Below are positions 52,501-59,545 of a stretch of 64,000 bases of DNA, one piece after another. The position numbers were made by a program, and so were the translations under genes. Position 1 is the first letter of the stretch. Each line of letters starts with the position of its first letter. The stretch is taken from positions 1,706,335-1,770,334 of the forward strand of contig NZ_LMDH01000001.1 of the NCBI RefSeq assembly GCF_001425755.1. Direction: 5' to 3'. Origin of the DNA: Aeromicrobium sp. Root344. Lineage in GTDB: Bacteria > Actinomycetota > Actinomycetes > Propionibacteriales > Nocardioidaceae. The notes under the pieces were generated by a model that saw only the letters and a list, made by a program, of their open reading frames with translations, made no database searches and was not told the DNA's origin.

Positions 52501-53114
52501 GGGGCGGCTTCGCGTACGGGCGTGACCTCGACGGCGCTCCGGCGGCCGACGACATGCGCGCCAACTACAAGCGCATCGCCGTCGCGGCCAAGAACATCGA
52601 CACCCGCGAGCACGACATCGCCGACTCCGACGACTACTTCCAGTACCACGGCGGCATGGTCGCCACGGTCCGCGCGCTGACCGGCGCCGACCCCAAGGCG
52701 TACGTGGGCGACTCGACGACGCCCGACGCCGTCCGCACGCGGACGCTGCAGGAGGAGACGACGAGGGTGTTCCGCGCCCGCGTCGTCAACCCGCGCTGGA
52801 TCGGTGCGATGCAGCGGCACGGCTACAAGGGCGCGTTCGAGCTCGCCGCGACGGTCGACTACCTCTACGGGTTCGACGCCACGACCGGCGTCGTGCACGA
52901 CTGGATGTACGAGACGCTCGCCAAGGAGTACGTGCTCGACGAGGACAACCAGGCGTTCATGAAGGACGCCAACCCGTGGGCGCTGCGCGGCATCATCGAG
53001 CGGCTCAACGAGGCCGCCGACCGCGACCTGTGGGCCGATCCCGATCCGGAGGTGCTGGCCGCGATGCAGCAGGTCTACCTCGACATCGAGGGCGACCTCG
53101 AGGACCAGGAATGA
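49539..53114 (+). CDS. cobN: Cobaltochelatase subunit CobN (1191 aa)
   Basis: The large substrate-binding subunit that inserts cobalt into hydrogenobyrinic acid a,c-diamide. Diagnostic block: [66 protein letters not shown] (about residues 507-575); also [25 protein letters not shown] before it and [22 protein letters not shown] later. Length is normal. A dispersed repeat sits at about residues 139-145 (VEPVE). AGGAGG precedes the ATG; the motor partner is the I-D fusion at 39701-41737. Confidence 0.97.
   Translation: [1191 protein letters not shown]
49954..49973 (+). repeat. Dispersed short repeat, copy in cobN
   Basis: ACGTTGAGCCTGTCGAAGCC, in frame in cobN, encoding DVEPVEA in a low-conservation segment before [10 protein letters not shown]. 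Confidence 0.65.
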
Positions 53115-53845
53115 GGCGCATCCGGGTCATCGGGATCGGACCCGGCGACCCGGACCAGGTGACCCTCGAAGCGGTCGCCGCGATGCACTCGGTGGCCTAC
53201 TTCGTCGTCGCCGACAAGGGACCCGACGACCCGTTGCTGGCCGCCCGGCGCGAGCTGCTGAGCCGGCACGTCGGGTCCGGCGCGACCGTCGTCGCCGTAC
53301 GCGACCCGGAGCGCGACCGGGCCGACCCTGCCGACTACCGCGGCGCCGTGAGCGACTGGCACGAGGCGCGCGCCGAGGCGTACGAACAGGTGCTCCTCCA
53401 GCAGCCGGGCGACGTCGGCTTCCTCGTGTGGGGCGATCCGGCGTTCTACGACTCGACGATCCGCATCGTCGAGCGCGTCCTCGCACGGGGTCACGTCGAG
53501 GCCGAGTGGGACGTGATCCCCGGCATCTCGAGCCTGCAGCTGCTCGCCGCGCGGCACCGCATCGTGCTGCACGAGATCGGTCAGCCCATCACGGTGACGA
53601 CGGCCCGCAAGCTCGGCGAGGCGGTCGAGGCCGGCGCCGACAACATCCTCGTGATGCTGAGCGCACGCATCGACCTCGATGGGCTCGACGACTGGCACAT
53701 CTGGTGGGGTGCCAACCTCGGCACCGCACACGAGCGACTCGTCGCCGGCAAGGTCGCCGATGTCGCGGCCGAGATCGACGCAGCCCGCGCCGCCACCAAG
53801 GCTGACGCGGGCTGGGTCATGGACGCCTACCTGTTGCGCCGCTGA
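53111..53845 (+). CDS. cobF: Precorrin-6A synthase (deacetylating) CobF (244 aa)
   Basis: The C1-methyltransferase unique to the aerobic pathway. IRVIGIGPGDPDQVTLEAVAAMHSVAYFVVADKG (about residues 3-36), VGFLVWGDPAFYDSTIRIVERV, VIPGISSLQLLAARHRIVLHEIGQPITVTTARKL and the C-terminal GWVMDAYLLRR are CobF hallmarks. It overlaps the cobN stop by ATGA. Its presence, with CobL and CobN, marks the cobalt-late aerobic route. Confidence 0.95.
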   Translation: MRRIRVIGIGPGDPDQVTLEAVAAMHSVAYFVVADKGPDDPLLAARRELLSRHVGSGATVVAVRDPERDRADPADYRGAVSDWHEARAEAYEQVLLQQPGDVGFLVWGDPAFYDSTIRIVERVLARGHVEAEWDVIPGISSLQLLAARHRIVLHEIGQPITVTTARKLGEAVEAGADNILVMLSARIDLDGLDDWHIWWGANLGTAHERLVAGKVADVAAEIDAARAATKADAGWVMDAYLLRR

Positions 53846-55300
53846 TCAGACGGGCTCGTCAACGACCCGCGAGCTGCTCAGCGTGAGTGCGCCGAGCGCG
53901 CCGATCAGGCCGACGACGACCGCCAGCACGGCGTACGTGATCCGCTCTCCGTGGAAGAACGACGCGACCAGGTCGCTGCTCCACCCGCCGGCCGGCAGCT
54001 GCGTGGTGACGAGCAGCGCGATCATCGTGCCGACGACGGCGGTGCCGACGCTGGTGCCGACCTCCTGAGCCGTGTCGTTGAGTGCCGTGCCGATCGACGT
54101 GCGGTTCTCCGGCATCGCGCTGACCAACGCGACGGCGCAGATCGTCATGACGGTGCGCAGGCCGACGGTCATCACGACCATCGAGACCGCGATCGCGAGG
54201 TAGCCGTGCTCGACGCCCCAGGCGAGCCCGCCGAGTGCACCAGCCAGCAGGCCGGCGCCGACGAGGCAGGCGACCCGGTGCCCGAACCTCCGCGCGAGCC
54301 ACTCCGACACCGGTGTCGCGACGATCATCGTGACGATCAGCGGGAGGTTGGCCAGGCCGGCCCGCACGGGACTCCACCCGTAGGCGTACTGGAAGTGCAG
54401 GATCAGGCCGAACATCACGCTGGCCATCGCGATCGACGTGCCGATCTGCGCGATCGCGGCGCCGCGGACCGTGCCGTTCGAGAACAGCCCGAGGTCCAGC
54501 ATCGGCGATGCCGTACGACGCTCGTGCCGGACGAACGCGATGCCCGCGGCCAGGGCGCCGACGATCGAGCCGAGGGTGAGGGCCGACAGCCAGCCGTGCT
54601 CGACACCGCTGGTGAGCGAGAAGCAGGCGAGGCCGATCGCCGCGATGCTCAGCACAGCACCGGGCAGGTCGAGCGCATCGTCGGTCAGGTCCTCCGGGCG
54701 GTCAGCCGGTACGCCACGACGGACGCCGAGGAACGCGATCAGGGCGATCGGCGCGTTGACGACGAGCAGCCACTCCCACCGCACGTGGGCCAGCGCGGTG
54801 CCGCCCAGCAACGGACCGAGGATGAACCCGGACATGCCGACGACGATCATCACCGTCATGGCGCGCATCCGCAGCGCCTGGTCGTCGAAGAGGCGGAAGA
54901 CCAGCGAGTTGGTGATCGGCGCCATCGCGGCGGCGGTGACGCCGAGCGCGGCCCGCAGGCCGATGAGCTCACCGGCGCTGCTGACCGCGACGACGCACAG
55001 GCTGATCAGCCCGAACGCCGCCAGCCCGACCAGCAGAACGCGGCGGCGACCAAGTCGGTCGGCGGCTGAGCCCGCGGTCAGCAACAGGCCGCCGAACGTC
55101 AGCGAGTAGGCGCCGGTGACCCACTGCAGGGCGGTCGTGCCGCTGCCGAGGTCGCGCCCGATCGTGGGCAGGGCGATCGTCAGCAGGGTGTTGTCGACCA
55201 TCTCGACGAAGAACGCGAGGCAGAGGGCCGAGAGCGGGATCCAGGCGGCGCGCAGCGATGTGTACGTACGCGGCGGGGCCGAAGTCGTGGTGGGGGTCAT
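53846..55300 (-). CDS. MFS transporter, DHA2 type (484 aa)
   Basis: A 14-helix drug:proton antiporter: FFVEMVDNTLLTIALPTIGRDL in helix 1 (DHA2-like), GSAADRLGRRRVLLVG as motif A and a helical remainder through ITYAVLAVVVGLIGALGAL. The ATG at 55300 has an ideal AGGAGG site; the open frame upstream covers the operator region and is not coding. It is divergent from a TetR gene with three operators between, so export is probably induced by its substrate. Confidence 0.9.
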   Translation of the reverse strand: MTPTTTSAPPRTYTSLRAAWIPLSALCLAFFVEMVDNTLLTIALPTIGRDLGSGTTALQWVTGAYSLTFGGLLLTAGSAADRLGRRRVLLVGLAAFGLISLCVVAVSSAGELIGLRAALGVTAAAMAPITNSLVFRLFDDQALRMRAMTVMIVVGMSGFILGPLLGGTALAHVRWEWLLVVNAPIALIAFLGVRRGVPADRPEDLTDDALDLPGAVLSIAAIGLACFSLTSGVEHGWLSALTLGSIVGALAAGIAFVRHERRTASPMLDLGLFSNGTVRGAAIAQIGTSIAMASVMFGLILHFQYAYGWSPVRAGLANLPLIVTMIVATPVSEWLARRFGHRVACLVGAGLLAGALGGLAWGVEHGYLAIAVSMVVMTVGLRTVMTICAVALVSAMPENRTSIGTALNDTAQEVGTSVGTAVVGTMIALLVTTQLPAGGWSSDLVASFFHGERITYAVLAVVVGLIGALGALTLSSSRVVDEPV

Positions 55301-55313
55301 GGTGACACCTCCT

Positions 55314-55368
55314 ATCGAACGCTGTTCGACTATCGAACAACGTTCTATAGAATAGAACAACGTTCGAT
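55314..55368. promoter_or_regulatory. Three TetR-type operators between an MFS gene and its TetR gene
   Basis: ATCGAACGCTGTTCGAC (55314-55330), ATCGAACAACGTTCTAT (55332-55348) and ATAGAACAACGTTCGAT (55352-55368) share the palindromic pattern TCGAAC-N3-GTTCGA. They cover the space between the two divergent starts and are the likely binding sites of the adjacent TetR protein. Confidence 0.72.
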
Positions 55369-55397
55369 GATGCACAACATCTGGTTGGATGTGAGTC

Positions 55398-56111
55398 ATG
55401 GCACCTTCGCGACAGCGCCCCGAACCGCGGCGTCCTGGGCGGCGGCAACGCGCCTCGCACTCGATGGAAGCCGTCCTGACGGAGGCCGTCGCGCTGCTCG
55501 ACGAGGCTGGGGACGGCGCACTGACCTTCCGCGCCCTCGCGGCCCGGCTGGGCACTGGTGTCGGCAGCATCTACTGGTACGTCGCCAGCCGCGACCAGCT
55601 CCTCGACCGCGCCACGGATCACGTCGTCGGTCAGCTGTTGGCCGACGTCCAGGAGCACTCCGACGGCGACGACGCCATCGACGACCTGAGAACCATCGCC
55701 CTGATGATGTTCGACGCGATCGCCGCCCGGCCGTGGCTGGGCGCCTACTTCATGCGCAACTCCCTGCTCCAGCCCAACACGCTGCGCCTCTACGACCTGC
55801 TGGGCCAGCAGGTGCTGCGGCTCGAGCTCACGCCGCGCCAGAGCTTCCACGCCGTCTCGGCGGTCGTCGGGTTCACCGTGGGGGCTGCGGCCGACCTGGG
55901 ACAGGAGCCGCCGCAGGAGATCCTCGACGGCAGCGTGGGCCGCGAGGAGTACCTCGCCCTGTTCGCCGACATGTGGCGGGCACTCGACCCGGACGAGTAC
56001 CCGTACGTCCACCAGATCGCGGACGAGTTCGCGCACCACGACGACGCCGAGCAGTTCCGCGCGGGCCTCGACCTGCTGCTGGCCGGGCTCCGGCAGCAGG
56101 CCCGTCGCTGA
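55398..56111 (+). CDS. TetR family repressor (237 aa)
   Basis: N-terminal helix-turn-helix (about residues 22-65: SMEAVLTEAVALLDEAGDGALTFRALAARLGTGVGSIYWYVASRDQLLDRA) and a TetR_C-type ligand domain; SIYWYV with a C-terminal His/Asp/Glu-rich end resembles the TetR/Mar class that governs drug pumps. It is divergent from the MFS gene it probably represses. Its stop abuts the stop of the convergent SDR gene. Confidence 0.9.
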   Translation: MAPSRQRPEPRRPGRRQRASHSMEAVLTEAVALLDEAGDGALTFRALAARLGTGVGSIYWYVASRDQLLDRATDHVVGQLLADVQEHSDGDDAIDDLRTIALMMFDAIAARPWLGAYFMRNSLLQPNTLRLYDLLGQQVLRLELTPRQSFHAVSAVVGFTVGAAADLGQEPPQEILDGSVGREEYLALFADMWRALDPDEYPYVHQIADEFAHHDDAEQFRAGLDLLLAGLRQQARR

Positions 56112-56121
56112 TCAGACGGGC
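56100..56121. terminator. Hairpin across two convergent stops
   Basis: GCCCGTC and GACGGGC (7 bp) flank GCTGATCA, which holds both stop codons. Weak but suitably placed. Confidence 0.4.
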
Positions 56122-56828
56122 TGGGCCGCCAGCTGCGAGTAGACCGCCTCGATCGGCAGACCCGGCGCGGCCTTGGCCTGGTGGCTGACCTCGTCGGCCA
56201 GGACCTCGAAGTCGCCGGCCTCGATGCCGTCGAGGGCGGACTTCACGACGTCGGCGGGGTCGGACTTCGGCGCGTCGACGCCGGCCACCATGTCGGTGTC
56301 GACATAGCCGACGTGCAGCCCGACGACCTGGACGCCGCGGGGCGCGAGCGCGAGGCGCAGGCCGTTCGTGGCGCTCCAGAGCGCGGCCTTGGTCGGCTCG
56401 TACGTGCCGCCGAACGAGACCCACGACAGGGCCGAGTGCACGTTGAGGATGACGCCGTTGCCGTTGTCGGCGATGCGGTCAGCCAGGAGCGACGCGAGGC
56501 GCAGCGGGCCGAAGTAGTTGGTCTCGAACTCCTGGCGGATCGCGGTCTGGTCCGCGGTCAGGAGCGGTCCGCCGGCCACGATGCCGGCGTTGTTGATCAG
56601 GACGGTCACGTCGGGCGTCGCGGCAACCGCAGCGTCGACGGAGGCGGCGTCGGTCACGTCGAGCTGCAGCGCGACGACCCGCGGGTCGCTGGTGTCGATC
56701 GTCGAGGCGTCGCGGGCGGCCGCATAGACCTTCGTGGCGCCGCGCTCGAGGAGCTGGGTGACGTACTCCTTGCCCATGCCGCGGTTGGCTCCGGTGACGA
56801 GGACGGTCTGGTTCGCGAGTGCGGTCAT
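56112..56828 (-). CDS. Short-chain dehydrogenase/reductase (238 aa)
   Basis: Classical SDR: VLVTGANRGMGKEYVTQLL (TGxxxGxG cofactor loop, residues about 9-27), LINNAGIVAGG (NNAG), NVHSALSWVSFGGTYEPTKAALWS with catalytic Ser and YxxxK. The Arg following the loop suggests NADPH preference (inference). AAGGAA precedes the ATG. It is divergent from a TetR gene and shares two 18-bp operators with it; the substrate is unknown. Confidence 0.9.
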   Translation of the reverse strand: MTALANQTVLVTGANRGMGKEYVTQLLERGATKVYAAARDASTIDTSDPRVVALQLDVTDAASVDAAVAATPDVTVLINNAGIVAGGPLLTADQTAIRQEFETNYFGPLRLASLLADRIADNGNGVILNVHSALSWVSFGGTYEPTKAALWSATNGLRLALAPRGVQVVGLHVGYVDTDMVAGVDAPKSDPADVVKSALDGIEAGDFEVLADEVSHQAKAAPGLPIEAVYSQLAAQPV

Positions 56829-56849
56829 GATGATTCCTTGAGGAGAGAA

Positions 56850-56894
56850 GTAAACAGGTTGGTGTACTTCTGCAATGTACACAGGTCGGTTTAC
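56850..56894. promoter_or_regulatory. Two 18-bp operators between the SDR and TetR genes
   Basis: GTAAACAGGTTGGTGTAC (56850-56867) and GTACACAGGTCGGTTTAC (56877-56894) are near inverted copies of each other with GTA(C/A)AC ... GT(G/T)TAC ends, centres 27 bp apart. They are the probable sites for the TetR protein encoded at 56925. Confidence 0.65.
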
Positions 56895-56924
56895 TTTTCG
56901 CAACCAGCCGCCTATCCTGATGTG

Positions 56925-57479
56925 GTGACGACGACGAAGAGCAAGCCCCGCGAGCGGTTGCTGGCTGCCGCCGAGGAGCTGTTCTATCGCGAGGGCGTCC
57001 ACCTCGGCGTCGACCGGTTGTGCGAGGTGGCGCAGGTGTCGAAGCGATCGATGTACCAGCACTTCGGCAGCAAGGACGAGGTCCTCGTCGAGATGCTCAA
57101 GGCCCGTGCGGCGCACGTCATGGCCGGGCTCGACACAGACCCGGACGCCGCGCCCCGTGATCGGATCCTGACGGTGTTCGACTCGCTCCACGCCCAGGCG
57201 TCGACCCCGGACTTCTTCGGCTGCCCGTTCGTGAGCGTGGCCACGGAGCTCAAGGATCGCGAGCACCCGGCCAGCATCGCGGCGAAGGGCTACAAGCTCG
57301 AGCTCACGGCCTTCTTCGAGGAGCAGGCCAGGCTCGCCGGCGCGACCGACCCCGAGATGTTGGCGGTCCAGCTCACGATGATGTTCGACGGTGCGGGCGC
57401 CTACAGCGTGGTCCGGGGCGGTGCGTCGCCGGCGGCTCGCTCGGCGGTCGAGGCGCTGCTCGCCTCACAGGGGATCTAG
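56925..57479 (+). CDS. TetR family repressor (184 aa)
   Basis: Helix-turn-helix at about residues 8-55 (RERLLAAAEELFYREGVHLGVDRLCEVAQVSKRSMYQHFGSKDEVLVEML); the C-terminal domain has FFGCPFVSVATELKDREHP, as in the TetR_C_33-like group that often regulates SDR or quinone reductase genes. GTG start at 56925, six bases after TATCCT (leaderless); GTG at 56922 is equally possible. It is divergent from the SDR gene. Its end overlaps the next, convergent TetR gene by 4 bases. Confidence 0.88.
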   Translation: MTTTKSKPRERLLAAAEELFYREGVHLGVDRLCEVAQVSKRSMYQHFGSKDEVLVEMLKARAAHVMAGLDTDPDAAPRDRILTVFDSLHAQASTPDFFGCPFVSVATELKDREHPASIAAKGYKLELTAFFEEQARLAGATDPEMLAVQLTMMFDGAGAYSVVRGGASPAARSAVEALLASQGI

Positions 57480-58039
57480 CGGCCCATGACGGCGCGGCCC
57501 GCCGTCACGAGTGTGGCCGCGACCGACGTCGGTGAACCCCCGACGTAGCCGGCGACCATCGCGCCGTCGCGCAGCATCATGAGCTGCTCGGCCTTGCCGT
57601 CGACGTTGTCGACGCCGAGCTGGTCGAGCAGCTCACGGAACTGGCCGATCAGCCAGGCGCGGTGATCACGCACGACGCGACTGCCCGGATGGTCGCCGGG
57701 CAGCTCGGCGGCGGCGTTGATGAAGGCGCAGCCGCGGAAGCCCGGCTGGCACATCACCGAGCCGACCGCCTCGGCGTACCACTCGAGCACGCCGGCCGGA
57801 TCGTCGGGAAGCTCGGCGCGCTTGGCGGTGAGCGCGTCCTCGACGGCCGCGACCTGCTGGGCGAGATAGCTCGTGACGAGGTCGTCCTTGGTGGGGAAGT
57901 GCCGGTAGAACGTGACCTTGGAGACCCCGGCCTCGGCGATGAGCCGGTCTGCGCTGACCGCGCGGATGCCGTCGGCGTAGTAGCGACGGCTCGCGGCGTC
58001 CAGGATGCGCTCGCGCACGGGGGATGCGGTGCTCGGCAT
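57476..58039 (-). CDS. TetR family repressor, probable regulator of the adjacent Ohr gene (187 aa)
   Basis: Helix-turn-helix at about residues 8-55 (RERILDAASRRYYADGIRAVSADRLIAEAGVSKVTFYRHFPTKDDLVTSYL), ligand domain with VMCQPGFRGCAFINAAAELPGDHPG. The two cysteines in that stretch could sense oxidants, but this segment also occurs in related TetR proteins, so that is a guess. AAGGAG with 7-base spacing selects the ATG at 58039. It is divergent from the ohr gene across a 22-bp operator. Confidence 0.88.
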   Translation of the reverse strand: MPSTASPVRERILDAASRRYYADGIRAVSADRLIAEAGVSKVTFYRHFPTKDDLVTSYLAQQVAAVEDALTAKRAELPDDPAGVLEWYAEAVGSVMCQPGFRGCAFINAAAELPGDHPGSRVVRDHRAWLIGQFRELLDQLGVDNVDGKAEQLMMLRDGAMVAGYVGGSPTSVAATLVTAGRAVMGR

Positions 58040-58089
58040 CGTCACACTCCTTCGGGTTGTCATCGTGCCACGATCGTGCTTTGATTCAT

Positions 58090-58111
58090 GTAGACGTACT
58101 AGTTAGTCTAC
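58090..58111. promoter_or_regulatory. 22-bp operator between tetR and ohr
   Basis: GTAGAC-N10-GTCTAC with an ACTAGT centre, AT-rich against the surroundings, 20 bases before the ohr start and 50 before the TetR start. Its form matches the TAGAC...GTCTA sites of TetR repressors. Confidence 0.65.
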
Positions 58112-58131
58112 CTCAATCCCCAGGAGTTCAC

Positions 58132-58560
58132 ATGCCCGAGCAGATCCTCTACACCGCAGTCGCCACCTCGACCGGCGACGGCCGCAACGGTCACGTACGT
58201 TCGAGCGACGGCATCCTCGACACCGAGGTCCGCTTCCCGGTCGAGCTGGGTGGCGCGGGCGGCGCGACCAACCCCGAGCAGCTGTTCGCGGCCGGCTATG
58301 CCGCGTGCTTCCACTCCGCCCTCAAGTCGAGCAAGTCGCAGCACGGCGTCGACGTCACCGACTCGGCCGTCACCGCCGAGGTCGGCATCGGCCCCAACGG
58401 CCTCGGCGGGTTCGGCCTGGCCGTGACCCTGCGCGTCGAGCTGTCGGGCGTCTCGCAGGAGGACGCCGAGAAGGCCGTCGCGGTGGCGCATGAGTGGTGC
58501 CCCTACTCCAACGCGACCCGCGGCAACATCGACGTCATCCTCGACGTCGAGGTCGGCTGA
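58132..58560 (+). CDS. ohr: Organic hydroperoxide resistance protein, Ohr/OsmC family (142 aa)
   Basis: A thiol peroxidase that reduces organic hydroperoxides. Cys59 in FAAGYAACFHSAL and Cys123 in AHEWCPYSNATRGNI are the reactive and resolving cysteines in the Ohr arrangement; NPEQLFAAGYAACF is the family signature. The length is standard. AGGAG precedes the ATG. The gene is paired with a TetR repressor rather than the usual MarR-type OhrR. Confidence 0.94.
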   Translation: MPEQILYTAVATSTGDGRNGHVRSSDGILDTEVRFPVELGGAGGATNPEQLFAAGYAACFHSALKSSKSQHGVDVTDSAVTAEVGIGPNGLGGFGLAVTLRVELSGVSQEDAEKAVAVAHEWCPYSNATRGNIDVILDVEVG

Positions 58561-58563
58561 GGC

Positions 58564-59529
58564 TCAGTCCTCCGGGTCGACCGGCGGCTCGGCGCCTTCG
58601 CGCTCGTCCCGGTCGGCCCACTCCAGCAGCGGTGCGATGTCGAAGACCGCCTCGTCGATGCCGGCGTGGAGGTCGCCGAGCTCGGCGAAGCGCGCAGGCA
58701 CGGTCTCGATCGTGAAGTCGTGCGGGTCGACGTCCTCGACCTCGTCCCAGCGGATCGGCGTCGACACGCGGCCGTCGGCAAAGCCGCGCACGGAGTAGGC
58801 GGCTGCGATCGTGTGGTCGCGGGCGTTCTGGTTGTAGTCGACGAACAGCTGCGCCGGGTCACGGTCCTTGCGCCACCACGTCGTCGTGACGTCGTCGGGC
58901 GCGCGGCGCTCGACCTCCCGGGCGAACGCCAGCGCCCCACGGCGTACGTCCTTGAACTCGTGCTCGGGCTTGATGCGTACGTAGATGTGCAGGCCGTTGC
59001 CGCCTGACGTCTTGGGGAACCCCGTCGCGCCGAGCTCGTCGAGCACCTCCTCGGCGACCCGGGCGACGCGCTTGACCGTGGCGAAGTCGCACTCCGGCCC
59101 GGGATCGAGGTCGATGCGCCACTCGTCGGGCTTCTCGACATCGGCCTTGCGGCTGTTCCACGGGTGGAACTCGACGGTCGACATCTGCACGGCCCAGATC
59201 ACCGACGCGAGTTCGGTGACGCAGAGCTCGTGCACGTCGCGGTCGTAGCGGGGGAAGTGGACGCTGACGGTCTTGACCCAGGGCGGGGCGCCCGACGGCA
59301 GCTTCTTCTGGTGCACCTTGTCGCCGGCGAGGCCCTTGGGGAAGCGGTGCAGCATGCACGGTCGCTCATACAGCGCGTTGACGATGCCGTCGCCGACCGC
59401 GAGGTAGTAGTCGACGAGGTCGAGCTTGGTCCAGCCCCGCTCGGGGAAGTACACACGATCGGGGTTGCTCACGCGCACGACCTTGTCGTCCACCTCGATC
59501 TCCACCGCGGGCGACGATGCCTTGGCCAT
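58564..59529 (-). CDS. LigD-type DNA polymerase/primase domain protein, stand-alone (321 aa)
   Basis: Homologous to the polymerase module of bacterial NHEJ ligase D: LTKLDLVDYY-like GWTKLDLVDYYLAVGD, MLHRFPKG, HPWNSRKADVEKPDEWRIDLDPGP with the two metal-binding aspartates (Asp140, Asp142), FPKTSGGNGLHIYVRI, and WDEVEDVDPHDFTIETVPAR. No ligase or nuclease domain is attached, as in mycobacterial PolD1/PolD2. It fills gaps or adds ribonucleotides at DNA ends. TACGGT lies 6 bases before the ATG (leaderless). No ku or ligase gene is nearby. Confidence 0.93.
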   Translation of the reverse strand: MAKASSPAVEIEVDDKVVRVSNPDRVYFPERGWTKLDLVDYYLAVGDGIVNALYERPCMLHRFPKGLAGDKVHQKKLPSGAPPWVKTVSVHFPRYDRDVHELCVTELASVIWAVQMSTVEFHPWNSRKADVEKPDEWRIDLDPGPECDFATVKRVARVAEEVLDELGATGFPKTSGGNGLHIYVRIKPEHEFKDVRRGALAFAREVERRAPDDVTTTWWRKDRDPAQLFVDYNQNARDHTIAAAYSVRGFADGRVSTPIRWDEVEDVDPHDFTIETVPARFAELGDLHAGIDEAVFDIAPLLEWADRDEREGAEPPVDPED

Positions 59530-59545
59530 GCCCCCACCGTATGAC

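Noticed and set aside
33002-54000. Anaerobic (cobalt-early) cobalamin route
   Set aside because: CobF, CobN, CobK, CobH and the I-D chelatase indicate the aerobic, cobalt-late route, and no CbiK, CbiX or CbiD was seen. The short CobG is odd but does not change this.
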